DNA of 5,347 nt from Syntrophomonadaceae bacterium (GCA_029907055.1 JARYMO010000114.1:1-5347); one strand, 5' to 3'; positions 1 to 5,347 are shown, counted from the first letter of the stretch. The notes: generated by a model from the sequence alone, not told the origin. Numbers and translations are program-made.

Positions 1-17
1 CACGAGGGGGCGCAACA

Positions 18-650
18 GTGGCGTTCAAGGTCAAGCCTCGCGACGAGCTGTTCTTCGGGTGTTTCGAAGGGAGCGCTGAAGCCATCAGGGCAGCGGCCCG
101 CATCCTGCACGATTACGTGGAACAGGACGGGGATCCCGTCCCCAAGCTGGAACTGTTGAGCGAGGTGGAGGAAAAGGGTGACCAACTGTTTGGCCGCATC
201 GTGGACCGGTTGAACAACTCTTTCGTTACCCCCTTCGAGCGCGAAGACATCTACAACCTGGCCAAGGAGCTCAACCGGGTCATCGACCACATCCACGGTA
301 CCATGGAGAAGATCGTCATCTACAAGACGGGCACCCCCAGGTGGAAGGCCATCAACGACCTGGTCAAGGTGCTGGTGGCAGCGGGGGACGAGATCCGGGA
401 CGCGGTGGTGTGCCTGCGGACGCTGAAGGAGAGTTACGACGTCATCAACCGGGCCTGCGACCGTATCCGCGAGCTCGAGCACGAGGGCGACCGCCTGTAC
501 CGCCAGGGGGTGGCCACGCTGTTCGAACAGGCCACCGATGCCATCGAGATCATCAAGTGGAAAGAGGTCTACGAGCACCTCGAAACCACGCTGGACTACT
601 GCGAGGACGTCAGCAACGTCCTCAAGGGGTTCTCGGTCAAGTATGTTTAG
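18..650 (+). CDS. DUF47 / PhoU-like accessory protein of the PiT phosphate transporter
   Basis: This 210-residue protein resembles the DUF47 family, PhoU-like all-helical cytoplasmic proteins commonly encoded beside PiT transporters and thought to modulate phosphate transport. It has no signal peptide or membrane segment. Two PhoU-like E-x3-D motifs are visible, E51-D55 (EEKGD) and E154-D158 (EHEGD), each starting a helical half; in PhoU relatives such motifs bind metal. Also family-like are the segment TPFEREDIYNLAKEL near residues 71-85 and the acidic C-terminal helix with WKEVYEHLE and DYCEDV. The length is normal for the family. The GTG start has a GAGGGGG ribosome-binding site (4-10) seven bases upstream, so the gene looks complete, although its promoter is outside the window. 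Its end overlaps the transporter gene by 8 bases, which suggests translational coupling. The family call is firm; the exact biochemical role is inferred. Confidence 0.9.
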   Translation: MAFKVKPRDELFFGCFEGSAEAIRAAARILHDYVEQDGDPVPKLELLSEVEEKGDQLFGRIVDRLNNSFVTPFEREDIYNLAKELNRVIDHIHGTMEKIVIYKTGTPRWKAINDLVKVLVAAGDEIRDAVVCLRTLKESYDVINRACDRIRELEHEGDRLYRQGVATLFEQATDAIEIIKWKEVYEHLETTLDYCEDVSNVLKGFSVKYV

Positions 651-1632
651 CCTCACCCTGCTGGTGGTGGTCATCGCGCTGGCCCTGGCCTTCGACTACG
701 TGAACGGCTTCCACGACACGGCCAACGCGATTGCCACCTCGGTTTCCACCAAGGCGCTCCACCCTCGCACGGCCATCATGATCGCGGCCTCGCTCAACTT
801 CCTGGGGGCCCTGAGCGGCACCGCGGTGGCCAAGACCATCGGCAAGGGACTGGTGGCTCCCGAGAATGTCACCGGACAGGTGTTGCTGGCCGCACTGAGC
901 GCCGCCATCTTCTGGAACCTGTTCACCTGGTACTTCGGCATTCCCAGCAGCTCTTCCCATGCCCTCATCGGCGGGCTGACCGGGGCAGTGGCCGCGTCTT
1001 TCGGTTTCGGTGCGGTGCACTGGGAGGGGTTCAAGAAGATCCTCGCTTCCCTGCTCATCTCACCGGTGGCCGGCTTCGTCATCGGTACGGTGGTCATGAC
1101 CATCCTCTTCTGGGTGGTCAAGAACGCGCCGCCGTCCCGCGTCAACCACGTCTTCCGCCGCTTGCAGGTGGTGGTGGCGTGCACCGCCTCCTTCTCCCAC
1201 GGTTCCAACGATGCCCAGAAGAGCATGGGCATCATTACCCTGGCCCTGGTCTCGGCAGGATACCAGGGTTCTTTCCATGTCCCGCTGTGGGTGATGATCG
1301 CCTGTGCCACTGCCATGGCCCTGGGAACCGCCATGGGCGGGTGGAAGATCATCAAGACCATGGGCGGCAAGATCTTCCGCATCGAACCGGTGAACGGCTT
1401 TGCCGCCGACCTCACGTCTTCCCTGGTCATCTACTCGGCCTCGCTGCTGGGGGCTCCGGTCAGCACCACCCACGTGGTTTCCTCCTCCATCATGGGGGTG
1501 GGGGCGGCCAAGCGCCTGAAAGGCGTGCGCTGGGGCATTGCCCAGCGCATCGTCACCGCCTGGCTGGTGACCATCCCCTCCTCTGGCCTGGTGGCCGCCG
1601 CCATGTACTACTCCCTGGCCCGCTTCCTCTAG
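643..1632 (+). CDS. pit: PiT-family low-affinity inorganic phosphate transporter
   Basis: This is a 329-residue polytopic membrane protein of the PiT (PF01384) family, which imports phosphate, usually as a metal-phosphate complex with a proton or cation. The two inverted halves each carry the signature: GFHDTANA at 22-29 and SHGSNDAQ at 185-192. A second duplicated motif appears as PSSSSHALIGG (101-111) and APVSTTHVVSSS (271-282). Hydrophobic segments are evident near residues 4-20, 43-60, 80-98, 107-121, 134-157, 195-205, 214-230, 256-270 and 303-322. The start is placed at ATG 643, inside the end of the DUF47 gene, because the hydrophobic N-terminus and first motif follow at once. An upstream in-frame ATG at 538 would add only out-of-frame DUF47 sequence. 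AAGGGG at 624-629 may be the ribosome-binding site, although the 13-base spacing is long, consistent with coupling. A sulfate-permease relative is possible, but the motifs and the DUF47 partner favour phosphate. Confidence 0.94.
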   Translation: MFSLTLLVVVIALALAFDYVNGFHDTANAIATSVSTKALHPRTAIMIAASLNFLGALSGTAVAKTIGKGLVAPENVTGQVLLAALSAAIFWNLFTWYFGIPSSSSHALIGGLTGAVAASFGFGAVHWEGFKKILASLLISPVAGFVIGTVVMTILFWVVKNAPPSRVNHVFRRLQVVVACTASFSHGSNDAQKSMGIITLALVSAGYQGSFHVPLWVMIACATAMALGTAMGGWKIIKTMGGKIFRIEPVNGFAADLTSSLVIYSASLLGAPVSTTHVVSSSIMGVGAAKRLKGVRWGIAQRIVTAWLVTIPSSGLVAAAMYYSLARFL

Positions 1633-1655
1633 CCTCCCGCGCCGGCGGCAGCCGG

Positions 1656-1685
1656 TTGAAATCCGAGATTGCGCGCCGGTATAAT
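1656..1685 (+). promoter_or_regulatory. Sigma-A-type promoter for rex
   Basis: TTGAAA (1656-1661, five of six matches to TTGACA) is followed after 18 bases by a perfect TATAAT (1680-1685). It lies 24 bases after the pit stop codon and 69 bases before the rex start. Transcription should begin near 1692, giving a leader of about 63 bases. The A+T-rich -10 stands out against very G+C-rich surroundings. It implies that rex can be transcribed independently of the phosphate genes. Confidence 0.8.
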
Positions 1686-1703
1686 AAGAGCAGGATTTCA
1701 CAA
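1657..1703 (+). promoter_or_regulatory. Inverted repeat bracketing the rex promoter, with a Rex-type half-site
   Basis: TGAAATCC (1657-1664) and its exact reverse complement GGATTTCA (1693-1700) flank the promoter. The left arm overlaps the -35 and the right arm sits at the predicted transcription start. The arm centres are 36 bp apart, about three and a half helical turns. The right arm continues to TTCACAA (1697-1703), identical to one half of the known Rex operator (TTGTGA-n6-TCACAA). The adjacent left half-site position (1686-1691, AAGAGC) does not match, so a classical full Rex palindrome is absent. An operator role, perhaps in autoregulation, is an inference. Confidence 0.45.
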
Positions 1704-1706
1704 GAG

Positions 1707-1735
1707 CGCCGGGAGGGGGGGCCCGCCTCCCGGCG
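1707..1735 (+). other. Strong G+C hairpin in the rex 5' leader
   Basis: CGCCGGGAGG (1707-1716) pairs perfectly with CCTCCCGGCG (1726-1735) around a 9-base loop. It lies between the predicted rex transcription start and the AAGGGG ribosome-binding site at 1742-1747. No T-run follows, so it is not an obvious intrinsic terminator. It could stabilise the mRNA or affect ribosome access; its function is unknown. Confidence 0.6.
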
Positions 1736-1754
1736 GCACGGAAGGGGTGGCGAC

Positions 1755-2393
1755 GTGAAAGCCCTCAAGATCCCCGAAGCCACAGTCATGAGGCTGTCCG
1801 TCTATTCCAGGCACTTGGCCCAGTTGGCCCGCGAGGGCACGGTCACCATATCTTCCGGAGAGATTGCGCGCGGGGTGGGCGTCAGCTCGGCGCAGGTCCG
1901 CAAGGACCTGGCATACTTCGGGGAGTTCGGCACGCGCGGGGTCGGCTACAATGTGCAGGAGCTGTACAACCACATCCTGCGCATCCTGGGGCTCAACAAC
2001 TGCTGGAACGTCATCATCGTGGGGGCCGGCAAGCTGGGTTCTGCCCTGGCCATGTACCGGGGCTTCGAAGAACGCGGCTTCAAGGTGCGGGCGGTGCTGG
2101 ACGCCGAGCCTGCCAAGGTGGGACAGCAGCTGGGTGACCTGGTCATCGAGGACATGTCGGTGCTGGCGGACAGGGTGCGTGAGCACGGCATCACCATCGG
2201 CATCGTGACGGTGCCCGCCGAGGCGGCCCAGAGCGTCACCGATCAGCTGGTGCAGGCAGGGGTGCGCGCGGTGCTCAATTTCACGCCGCGGGTGCTGAAG
2301 GTCCCCGAGCGGGTGGTGCTGCGCAACGTGGACCTTTCCGTCAATCTGGAAGTCCTGAGTTTCAACCTCTTCTTCGGCAACCAGCGGGCGTGA
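1755..2393 (+). CDS. rex: Redox-sensing transcriptional repressor Rex
   Basis: This 212-residue protein is a full-length Rex, a dimeric cytoplasmic repressor that leaves DNA when NADH binds at a high NADH/NAD+ ratio, releasing fermentative and respiratory genes. The N-terminal winged helix covers about residues 1-75, with recognition region VSSAQVRKDLAYFGEFGTRG at 43-62, almost invariant in the family. A Rossmann NAD(H) domain follows: G90-A-G92-K-L-G95 is the dinucleotide loop and D116, ending the second strand, is the expected ribose-binding acid. NFTPRVLKVPE (175-185) and VDLSVNLEVLSFNLF (192-206) form the typical C-terminus with its domain-swapped helix. The GTG start is supported by AAGGGG (1742-1747) seven bases upstream and by the family-like opening KALKIPEATVMRLSVY. 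The gene has its own promoter and a structured leader. The neighbouring genes do not show which operons it controls, apart from a possible operator at its own promoter. Confidence 0.96.
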   Translation: MKALKIPEATVMRLSVYSRHLAQLAREGTVTISSGEIARGVGVSSAQVRKDLAYFGEFGTRGVGYNVQELYNHILRILGLNNCWNVIIVGAGKLGSALAMYRGFEERGFKVRAVLDAEPAKVGQQLGDLVIEDMSVLADRVREHGITIGIVTVPAEAAQSVTDQLVQAGVRAVLNFTPRVLKVPERVVLRNVDLSVNLEVLSFNLFFGNQRA

Positions 2394-2447
2394 GGAGGGC
2401 TTCTCCCATGCCCGTTCTCGCTGCGCGCCACTCTTTTGCACGGTGAT

Positions 2448-2462
2448 GCGTTATAGTAACGC
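2448..2462. repeat. 15-base perfect dyad upstream of the cell-shape cluster
   Basis: GCGTTA (2448-2453) and TAACGC (2457-2462) form a perfect 6-bp inverted repeat around TAG. It sits 11 bases upstream of the proposed -35 at 2473, where an activator or repressor could act. It has no T-run and its stem is short, so it is not a convincing terminator. It does not match the Rex operator spacing. The binding protein, if any, is unknown. Confidence 0.4.
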
Positions 2463-2472
2463 GGGCGGCGCC

Positions 2473-2501
2473 TTGAGTTTGCCCGGCTGAAGTGCTAGAC
2501 T
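2473..2501 (+). promoter_or_regulatory. Possible extended -10 promoter for the DUF4321-maf-radC-mreBC cluster
   Basis: TTGAGT (2473-2478) is separated by 17 bases from TAGACT (2496-2501), with a TGC just before it (2493-2495) giving an extended -10. Each hexamer matches the consensus at four of six positions. It ends 28 bases before the proposed TTG start at 2530. The 136-base gap after rex is the only sizeable gap upstream of this gene run, so a promoter is expected here. Confidence 0.5.
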
Positions 2502-2529
2502 GGATGAAAACGCGCCGGGGGGCACCGAG

Positions 2530-2802
2530 TTGTCCACGAGGAAAGGTCCTCGCACGTACCCGGGGTGGCCGATGCTGCTCCTGCTGGTGCTGGTGGGGGG
2601 TATTGTCGGAGGGTGGATAGGTACAGCGCTGGTGCGCGCACTGCCTGGCCTGGCAGCCCTGGCCCGCAGCCAGGCAGTGGGCATTCCTGCCTTCATGGTG
2701 GACCTGAAGGTCTGCACCCTGCAGTTCGGGTTCATGCTCAAGGTGAACGCGTTCAGCATCCTGGGCTTTTTCCTGGGGTACGCGGCCTACCGGCGCCTGT
2801 GA
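2530..2802 (+). CDS. DUF4321-like small membrane protein
   Basis: This 90-residue protein of unknown function resembles DUF4321, a small-protein family typical of Clostridia-type Bacillota and often found upstream of maf. It has a short basic N-terminus, a membrane helix at about 15-35 (rich in L, V and G), and a middle segment containing VDLKVCTLQFGFMLKVNAFS (57-76). A second hydrophobic helix at about 74-87 ends in YRRL. The middle pattern of alternating hydrophobic residues followed by QFGF and KVN is the part I recognise from the family. The start is TTG 2530, with a GGGGGG run (2517-2522) seven bases upstream; ATG 2572 (residue 15) is an alternative, but would drop the basic residues before helix 1. 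The stop shares one base with the maf start, so the two are likely translationally coupled. Its role is unknown; context suggests the cell envelope. Confidence 0.78.
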   Translation: MSTRKGPRTYPGWPMLLLLVLVGGIVGGWIGTALVRALPGLAALARSQAVGIPAFMVDLKVCTLQFGFMLKVNAFSILGFFLGYAAYRRL

Positions 2803-3410
2803 TGAGCAATCGGTTGTCCCGTCCCCTTATCCTGGCCTCGGCATCTCCCCGCCGGGCTGCCTTGCTCAGGGGGATTGGCGTGGAATTCGAGATACAGGAG
2901 CCCCGGCTGGCCGAAGAGGTGGTGGCCGGGGCGTCTCCGCGGGGCCTGGCCGAGCATCTGGCTCGTGCCAAGGCTCTTTCTGTCGCCCGCAGGCGGGAAA
3001 CGGGAGTAGTTATTGCCGCCGACACCGTGGTGGTCAGAGGCCGGGAGATCATGGGCAAACCCCGTGACACCGAGGACGCCCGCCGTATGCTGCGCCGCCT
3101 GGCGGGGGCGAGCCACCTGGTGGTAACCGGGGTGTGCGTGGTGGATGCCGGCACCGGGCAGGAGCTGGTGGAGTCCGAGGTCACGGCGGTCCGCTTCCGC
3201 CCGCTCTCGGAGGACGAGGTGGAGGCCTACCTGGCCACCGGCGAGCCCTTGGACAAGGCAGGGGCCTACGGCATCCAGGGGTATGGCGGCCTGCTGGTGG
3301 AACGCATCGAGGGATGCTACTACAACGTGGTGGGACTCCCGCTGGCGCGCCTGTACCTCATGCTGCGCCAGCTGGGGATTGACCTGCTGGCGGGCGGCCG
3401 CGGGCGATAG
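2802..3410 (+). CDS. maf: Maf family nucleoside triphosphate pyrophosphatase (dTTP/UTP type)
   Basis: This 202-residue cytoplasmic enzyme of the Maf/HAM1-like fold hydrolyses non-canonical or excess nucleotides to monophosphate and pyrophosphate; in Bacillus, Maf overproduction blocks septation. Visible motifs are SASPRR at 13-18, AADTVVV at 72-78 (catalytic acid D74), GKPRD at 85-89, VVTGVCV at 107-113 and DKAGAYGIQG at 151-160. The last is the form found in E. coli YhdE-type enzymes acting on dTTP and UTP, rather than the m7GTP-specific YceF type, so the substrate call is by subgroup motif. YYNVVGLPL (173-181) is also typical. The ATG at 2802 overlaps the previous TGA by one base. There is no clear separate ribosome-binding site, which supports coupling. 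A GTG one codon earlier is an alternative. A 6-bp hairpin spans the stop codon, without a T-run. Confidence 0.94.
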   Translation: MSNRLSRPLILASASPRRAALLRGIGVEFEIQEPRLAEEVVAGASPRGLAEHLARAKALSVARRRETGVVIAADTVVVRGREIMGKPRDTEDARRMLRRLAGASHLVVTGVCVVDAGTGQELVESEVTAVRFRPLSEDEVEAYLATGEPLDKAGAYGIQGYGGLLVERIEGCYYNVVGLPLARLYLMLRQLGIDLLAGGRGR

Positions 3411-3471
3411 GACCCGCGCGCGACGCCTGCACCTGGCCCGGAGGGGGGTGGCGGGGAGCTTGCGGCATCGA

Positions 3472-4143
3472 GTGTCCATCAAGCAATGGCCGCGCGAACT
3501 ACGTCCGCGTGAGCGCCTGGAGCGCGAGGGGGGAGCTGCCCTGTCGCTGCCAGAGGTGGTAGCCATCCTGTTAGGCAACGGGACGCGCGAGGAGAGTGCG
3601 CTGCAGCTGGCGGAGCGGCTGCTGTCCGAGAACGGGGGGCTGGCCTTTCTGCGCCAGGCCTCCGTGGCCGAGCTGACGGCCATCAAGGGCATCGGCGCCG
3701 CCAAGGCGTGCCGACTGAAGGCCGCCCTGGAACTGGCGCGGAGGATGGCCACCGACTGGCAGCACCGCCCGGCAGTGCGCTCGGCGGAAGACGTCAAGAA
3801 CCTGCTGATGGAAGACATGCGCTGCATGGACCGCGAGCACTTCCGGGCCCTGTACCTTGACCGCAAGAACCGGGTCATCGCCATCGAAACCGTTTCTATC
3901 GGCGGCCTGCACAGCTCCGTGGTGCACCCGCGCGAGGTGTTCAAGCCGGCCGTGCGCCACAGCGCCGCCGCCATCATCCTGGTGCATAACCACCCCAGCG
4001 GGGACCCCACCCCCAGCCGCGAGGACATCGAGGTCACCAGGCGGCTGCAGGAGGCGGGCAGCCTGATGGGCATCGAGGTCCTGGACCACATCGTCATCGG
4101 CAACCGTGACTACGTGAGCATGCGGGGCACGAGCCTCATGTGA
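3472..4143 (+). CDS. radC: RadC family protein (HhH plus JAMM/MPN+ domain)
   Basis: This 223-residue RadC has the usual two parts. The N-terminal helical region begins IKQWPRELRPRERL and contains a helix-hairpin-helix, AELTAIKGIGAAKACRL at 66-82, which normally contacts DNA. The C-terminal JAMM-type metalloprotease-like domain has H172-N-H174 followed by S182 and D185, matching HxH-x7-S-x2-D; E122 is the probable partner glutamate. PREVFKPAV and LDHIVIG are also family-typical. The historic DNA-repair assignment is doubtful, and the true substrate is unknown. The start is uncertain. GTG 3472 gives the usual length and opening, with GGGGAG (3453-3458) 13 bases upstream. TTG 3460 is only four codons earlier, with a strong GGAGGGGGG (3440-3448) upstream, and GTG 3448 is also in frame. 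The gap to maf is 61 bases and to mreB 23 bases. Confidence 0.92.
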   Translation: MSIKQWPRELRPRERLEREGGAALSLPEVVAILLGNGTREESALQLAERLLSENGGLAFLRQASVAELTAIKGIGAAKACRLKAALELARRMATDWQHRPAVRSAEDVKNLLMEDMRCMDREHFRALYLDRKNRVIAIETVSIGGLHSSVVHPREVFKPAVRHSAAAIILVHNHPSGDPTPSREDIEVTRRLQEAGSLMGIEVLDHIVIGNRDYVSMRGTSLM

Positions 4144-4166
4144 AGCGCGAGTGAGGGGGAACAGAG

Positions 4167-5189
4167 GTGCTGTTTGTCAGGGACATGGGCATTGACCTGG
4201 GGACTGCCAACACGCTGGTACACCTGAAGGGGAAGGGCATTGTCCTGCGCGAGCCCTCGGTGGTGGCAGTGTCCAATGATACCGGCCAGGTCATGGCAGT
4301 GGGCGAGGAGGCCAAGCAGATGATCGGCCGCACGCCCGGCAACATCGTGGCCATCCGGCCCATGAAGGACGGGGTGATCGCCGATTTCGAAACCACCCAG
4401 GCCATGCTGCGCTATTTCATTGGCAAGGTGCTGGAGCAAAAGGGATTCATGGTCAGGTGCCGGGTGGTGGTGAGTGTCCCCACCGGCGTGACGGCGGTGG
4501 AAGAACGCGCGGTGCGTGAGGCCGCCCTGCAGGCGGGGGCCAAGGAGGCCTACCTGATTGAGGAACCGATGGCTGCCGCCATCGGTGCCGGGCTGCCGGT
4601 GCACGAACCCACCGGCAACATGATTGTCGATATCGGGGGCGGGACCACGGAGGTGGCGGTCATCTCGCTGGGAGGCATCGTCACCGCCAAGTCGGTCAGG
4701 GTGGCCGGTGATGACATGGACGAGGCCATCATTAACCACCTCAAGAAGAACTACAACCTCTTGATCGGCGAGCGGACGGCGGAAATCGTCAAGATCAGCA
4801 TCGGGTCAGCCTTGTGGGAGGGGCCGGTGGAGTACCTGGATGTGCGGGGGCGGGACTTGGTTTCAGGCCTGCCCAAGACCATCCAGGTCTCGTCAACCGA
4901 GATCCGGAACGCCCTGGCGGAACCGGTGATGGCCATCGTCGACGCCATAAAGGCCTGCCTGGAGAAAACGCCTCCCGAGCTGGCGGCCGATATCATGGAC
5001 CGGGGCATCGTGATGGCCGGCGGGGGCTCGCTGTTGCGGGGACTGGACAAGCTGGTGAGCATGGAGACGGGGATGCCGGTGTACGTGTGCGAGAATCCCC
5101 TGGACGCCGTGGGGATGGGCACCGGCAGGGTGCTGGACAACATCGCGGTACTGCGCAAGGTATTGATCGGGCCGCGGCGCAGCAGGTGA
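4167..5189 (+). CDS. mreB: Rod shape-determining actin homologue MreB
   Basis: This 340-residue MreB is complete. MreB is a bacterial actin that forms membrane-bound filaments and guides lateral peptidoglycan synthesis with MreC, MreD, RodA and PBP2. ATP-binding elements are present in order: phosphate-1 DLGTANT (10-16), the catalytic-glutamate region IEEPMAAAIGAGL (131-143), phosphate-2 DIGGGTTEVAV (155-165) and the adenosine motif AGGGSLLRG (284-292). F94-M95 in the KGFMV stretch lie where MreB proteins have a hydrophobic membrane-insertion loop; that role is inferred. There is no N-terminal amphipathic helix, as usual in Gram-positive lineages. The GTG start has GAGGGGG (4153-4159) seven bases upstream and gives the family-like opening RDMGIDLG. 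The position directly before mreC favours MreB over its paralogues Mbl or MreBH. Confidence 0.97.
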   Translation: MLFVRDMGIDLGTANTLVHLKGKGIVLREPSVVAVSNDTGQVMAVGEEAKQMIGRTPGNIVAIRPMKDGVIADFETTQAMLRYFIGKVLEQKGFMVRCRVVVSVPTGVTAVEERAVREAALQAGAKEAYLIEEPMAAAIGAGLPVHEPTGNMIVDIGGGTTEVAVISLGGIVTAKSVRVAGDDMDEAIINHLKKNYNLLIGERTAEIVKISIGSALWEGPVEYLDVRGRDLVSGLPKTIQVSSTEIRNALAEPVMAIVDAIKACLEKTPPELAADIMDRGIVMAGGGSLLRGLDKLVSMETGMPVYVCENPLDAVGMGTGRVLDNIAVLRKVLIGPRRSR

Positions 5190-5212
5190 GCCCCGGGGCG
5201 GGCGATCGCGGC

Positions 5213-5242
5213 ATGAAACGGGGGGTTCCCGCTGAAACGTAA
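5213..5242 (+). other. Nine-codon mini-ORF overlapping the mreC start
   Basis: ATG 5213 opens a frame reading MKRGVPAET and stops at TAA 5240-5242, inside the proposed mreC. A weak G-rich stretch (GGGGCGGG, 5195-5202) lies ten bases upstream. It contains the six-G run at 5220-5225. It may be chance, a tiny leader peptide, or the true mreC start separated from its frame by one extra G. I cannot tell which from sequence alone. Confidence 0.25.
5220..5225 (+). promoter_or_regulatory. Six-G run, candidate ribosome-binding site that decides the mreC start
   Basis: GGGGGG lies six bases before CTG 5232, a spacing close to that of the other G-run ribosome-binding sites in this window (seven bases before the DUF47, rex, DUF4321 and mreB starts). 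This is the main sequence support for a CTG start. The same run is also the kind of homopolymer where sequencing or polymerase slippage occurs. Confidence 0.4.
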
Positions 5243-5347
5243 CACCGTCCTTTGGGTGGTGCTGTTGGCCCTGCTGGCGGTGATTGCCATGCGGGCCAGT
5301 GCCTTGGAGCGGCCGGCGCTCTCCGCAGTGGAGAGGGCGGCGCGCGC
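5232..5347 (+). CDS. mreC: MreC, N-terminal part (truncated by window end)
   Basis: Only the first 38 codons are visible. They read as a short basic start (KRN), a single membrane helix VLWVVLLALLAVIAM at about 6-20, then LERPALSAVERAAR, which fits the MreC opening just before its coiled coil. MreC is a membrane-anchored scaffold, exposed outside the cytoplasmic membrane, that links MreB to the elongation machinery. Its position directly after mreB supports the call. The start is unusual. The frame is closed upstream by TGA at 5214-5216, and no ATG, GTG or TTG comes before the helix. CTG 5232 is the only candidate that keeps the basic N-terminus, with GGGGGG six bases upstream. Deleting one G from that run would instead join ATG 5213 to this frame, giving MKRGFPLKRN. 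The identity is probable; the start is uncertain. Confidence 0.78.
   Translation, partial: MKRNTVLWVVLLALLAVIAMRASALERPALSAVERAAR

Noticed and set aside
538..642. Longer N-terminus for the Pit transporter from ATG 538
   Set aside because: The extra 35 residues are Ser/Arg/Thr-rich out-of-frame DUF47 sequence, and the family N-terminus begins at ATG 643.
1642..1657. Possible terminator after pit (CCGGC-GGCA-GCCGG followed by TT)
   Set aside because: The stem is only 5 bp with no T-run, and it abuts the rex -35. It is too weak to call an intrinsic terminator.
2394..2437. Terminator after rex
   Set aside because: Only 4-bp pairings (GGAG/CTCC, GGGC/GCCC) are seen, and the TTTT at 2434-2437 is not directly preceded by a stem. 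Termination may occur here, but the sequence does not show it.
2436..2457. Promoter TTGCAC ... TATAGT upstream of the 2530 gene
   Set aside because: The spacing is only 10 bases, far from the usual 17, and no other -35 fits TATAGT. The extended -10 promoter at 2473-2501 is better.
2448..2462. Rex operator at the 2448-2462 dyad
   Set aside because: GTTA and TAAC are 3 bases apart, not the 6 expected for a TTGTTAA-n4-TTAACAA type Rex site, and the outer bases do not match.
3399..3418. Hairpin CGCGGG / CCCGCG over the maf stop codon
   Set aside because: A 6-bp G+C stem without a T-run is common by chance at this base composition, and the downstream genes appear co-transcribed.
2787..4103. Long open frame on the minus strand, 438 codons, opposite maf and radC
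   Set aside because: Its translation is Arg/Ser/Ala-rich with no recognisable motif, and it lies opposite two well-supported genes. Long antisense frames are expected in G+C-rich coding DNA.

Overview
This is an ordinary-looking, G+C-rich, tightly packed bacterial chromosome segment in which every gene lies on the + strand. The gene set suggests a high-G+C member of the Bacillota (Firmicutes), such as a Moorella-, Desulfotomaculum- or Limnochordia-like lineage. The reasons are a Rex redox repressor, a small DUF4321-like membrane protein directly upstream of maf, and the classical Firmicutes order maf-radC-mreB-mreC. This placement is inferred from gene content only. Start codons are mostly GTG or TTG, and ribosome-binding sites are G-runs.

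Region 1 (1-1632) is a two-gene phosphate uptake unit: a DUF47/PhoU-like accessory protein followed, with an 8-base overlap, by a PiT-family inorganic phosphate transporter. Its promoter is outside the window.

Region 2 (1633-2393) is rex, which senses the NADH/NAD+ ratio. It has its own near-consensus sigma-A promoter (TTGAAA, 18 bases, TATAAT). An 8-bp inverted repeat brackets the promoter core, one arm runs into a TTCACAA sequence identical to a Rex half-site, and a perfect 10-bp G+C hairpin lies in the leader just before the ribosome-binding site. This layout suggests regulated, possibly autoregulated, expression.

Region 3 (2394-2529) is a 136-base intergenic stretch with a 15-base dyad and a plausible extended -10 promoter. 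Region 4 (2530-5347) is the cell-shape/division cluster: DUF4321-like membrane protein, maf (UTP/dTTP pyrophosphatase), radC (HhH plus JAMM protein), mreB (actin-like) and the first codons of mreC, which runs off the window. The genes are close or overlapping and probably form one operon.

I see no novel system, mobile element, CRISPR array or RNA gene. The most notable anomaly is the start of mreC. Its reading frame has no ATG, GTG or TTG before the membrane segment, only a CTG with a good G-run Shine-Dalgarno. A nearby ATG would be in frame if one G of a six-G run were absent.
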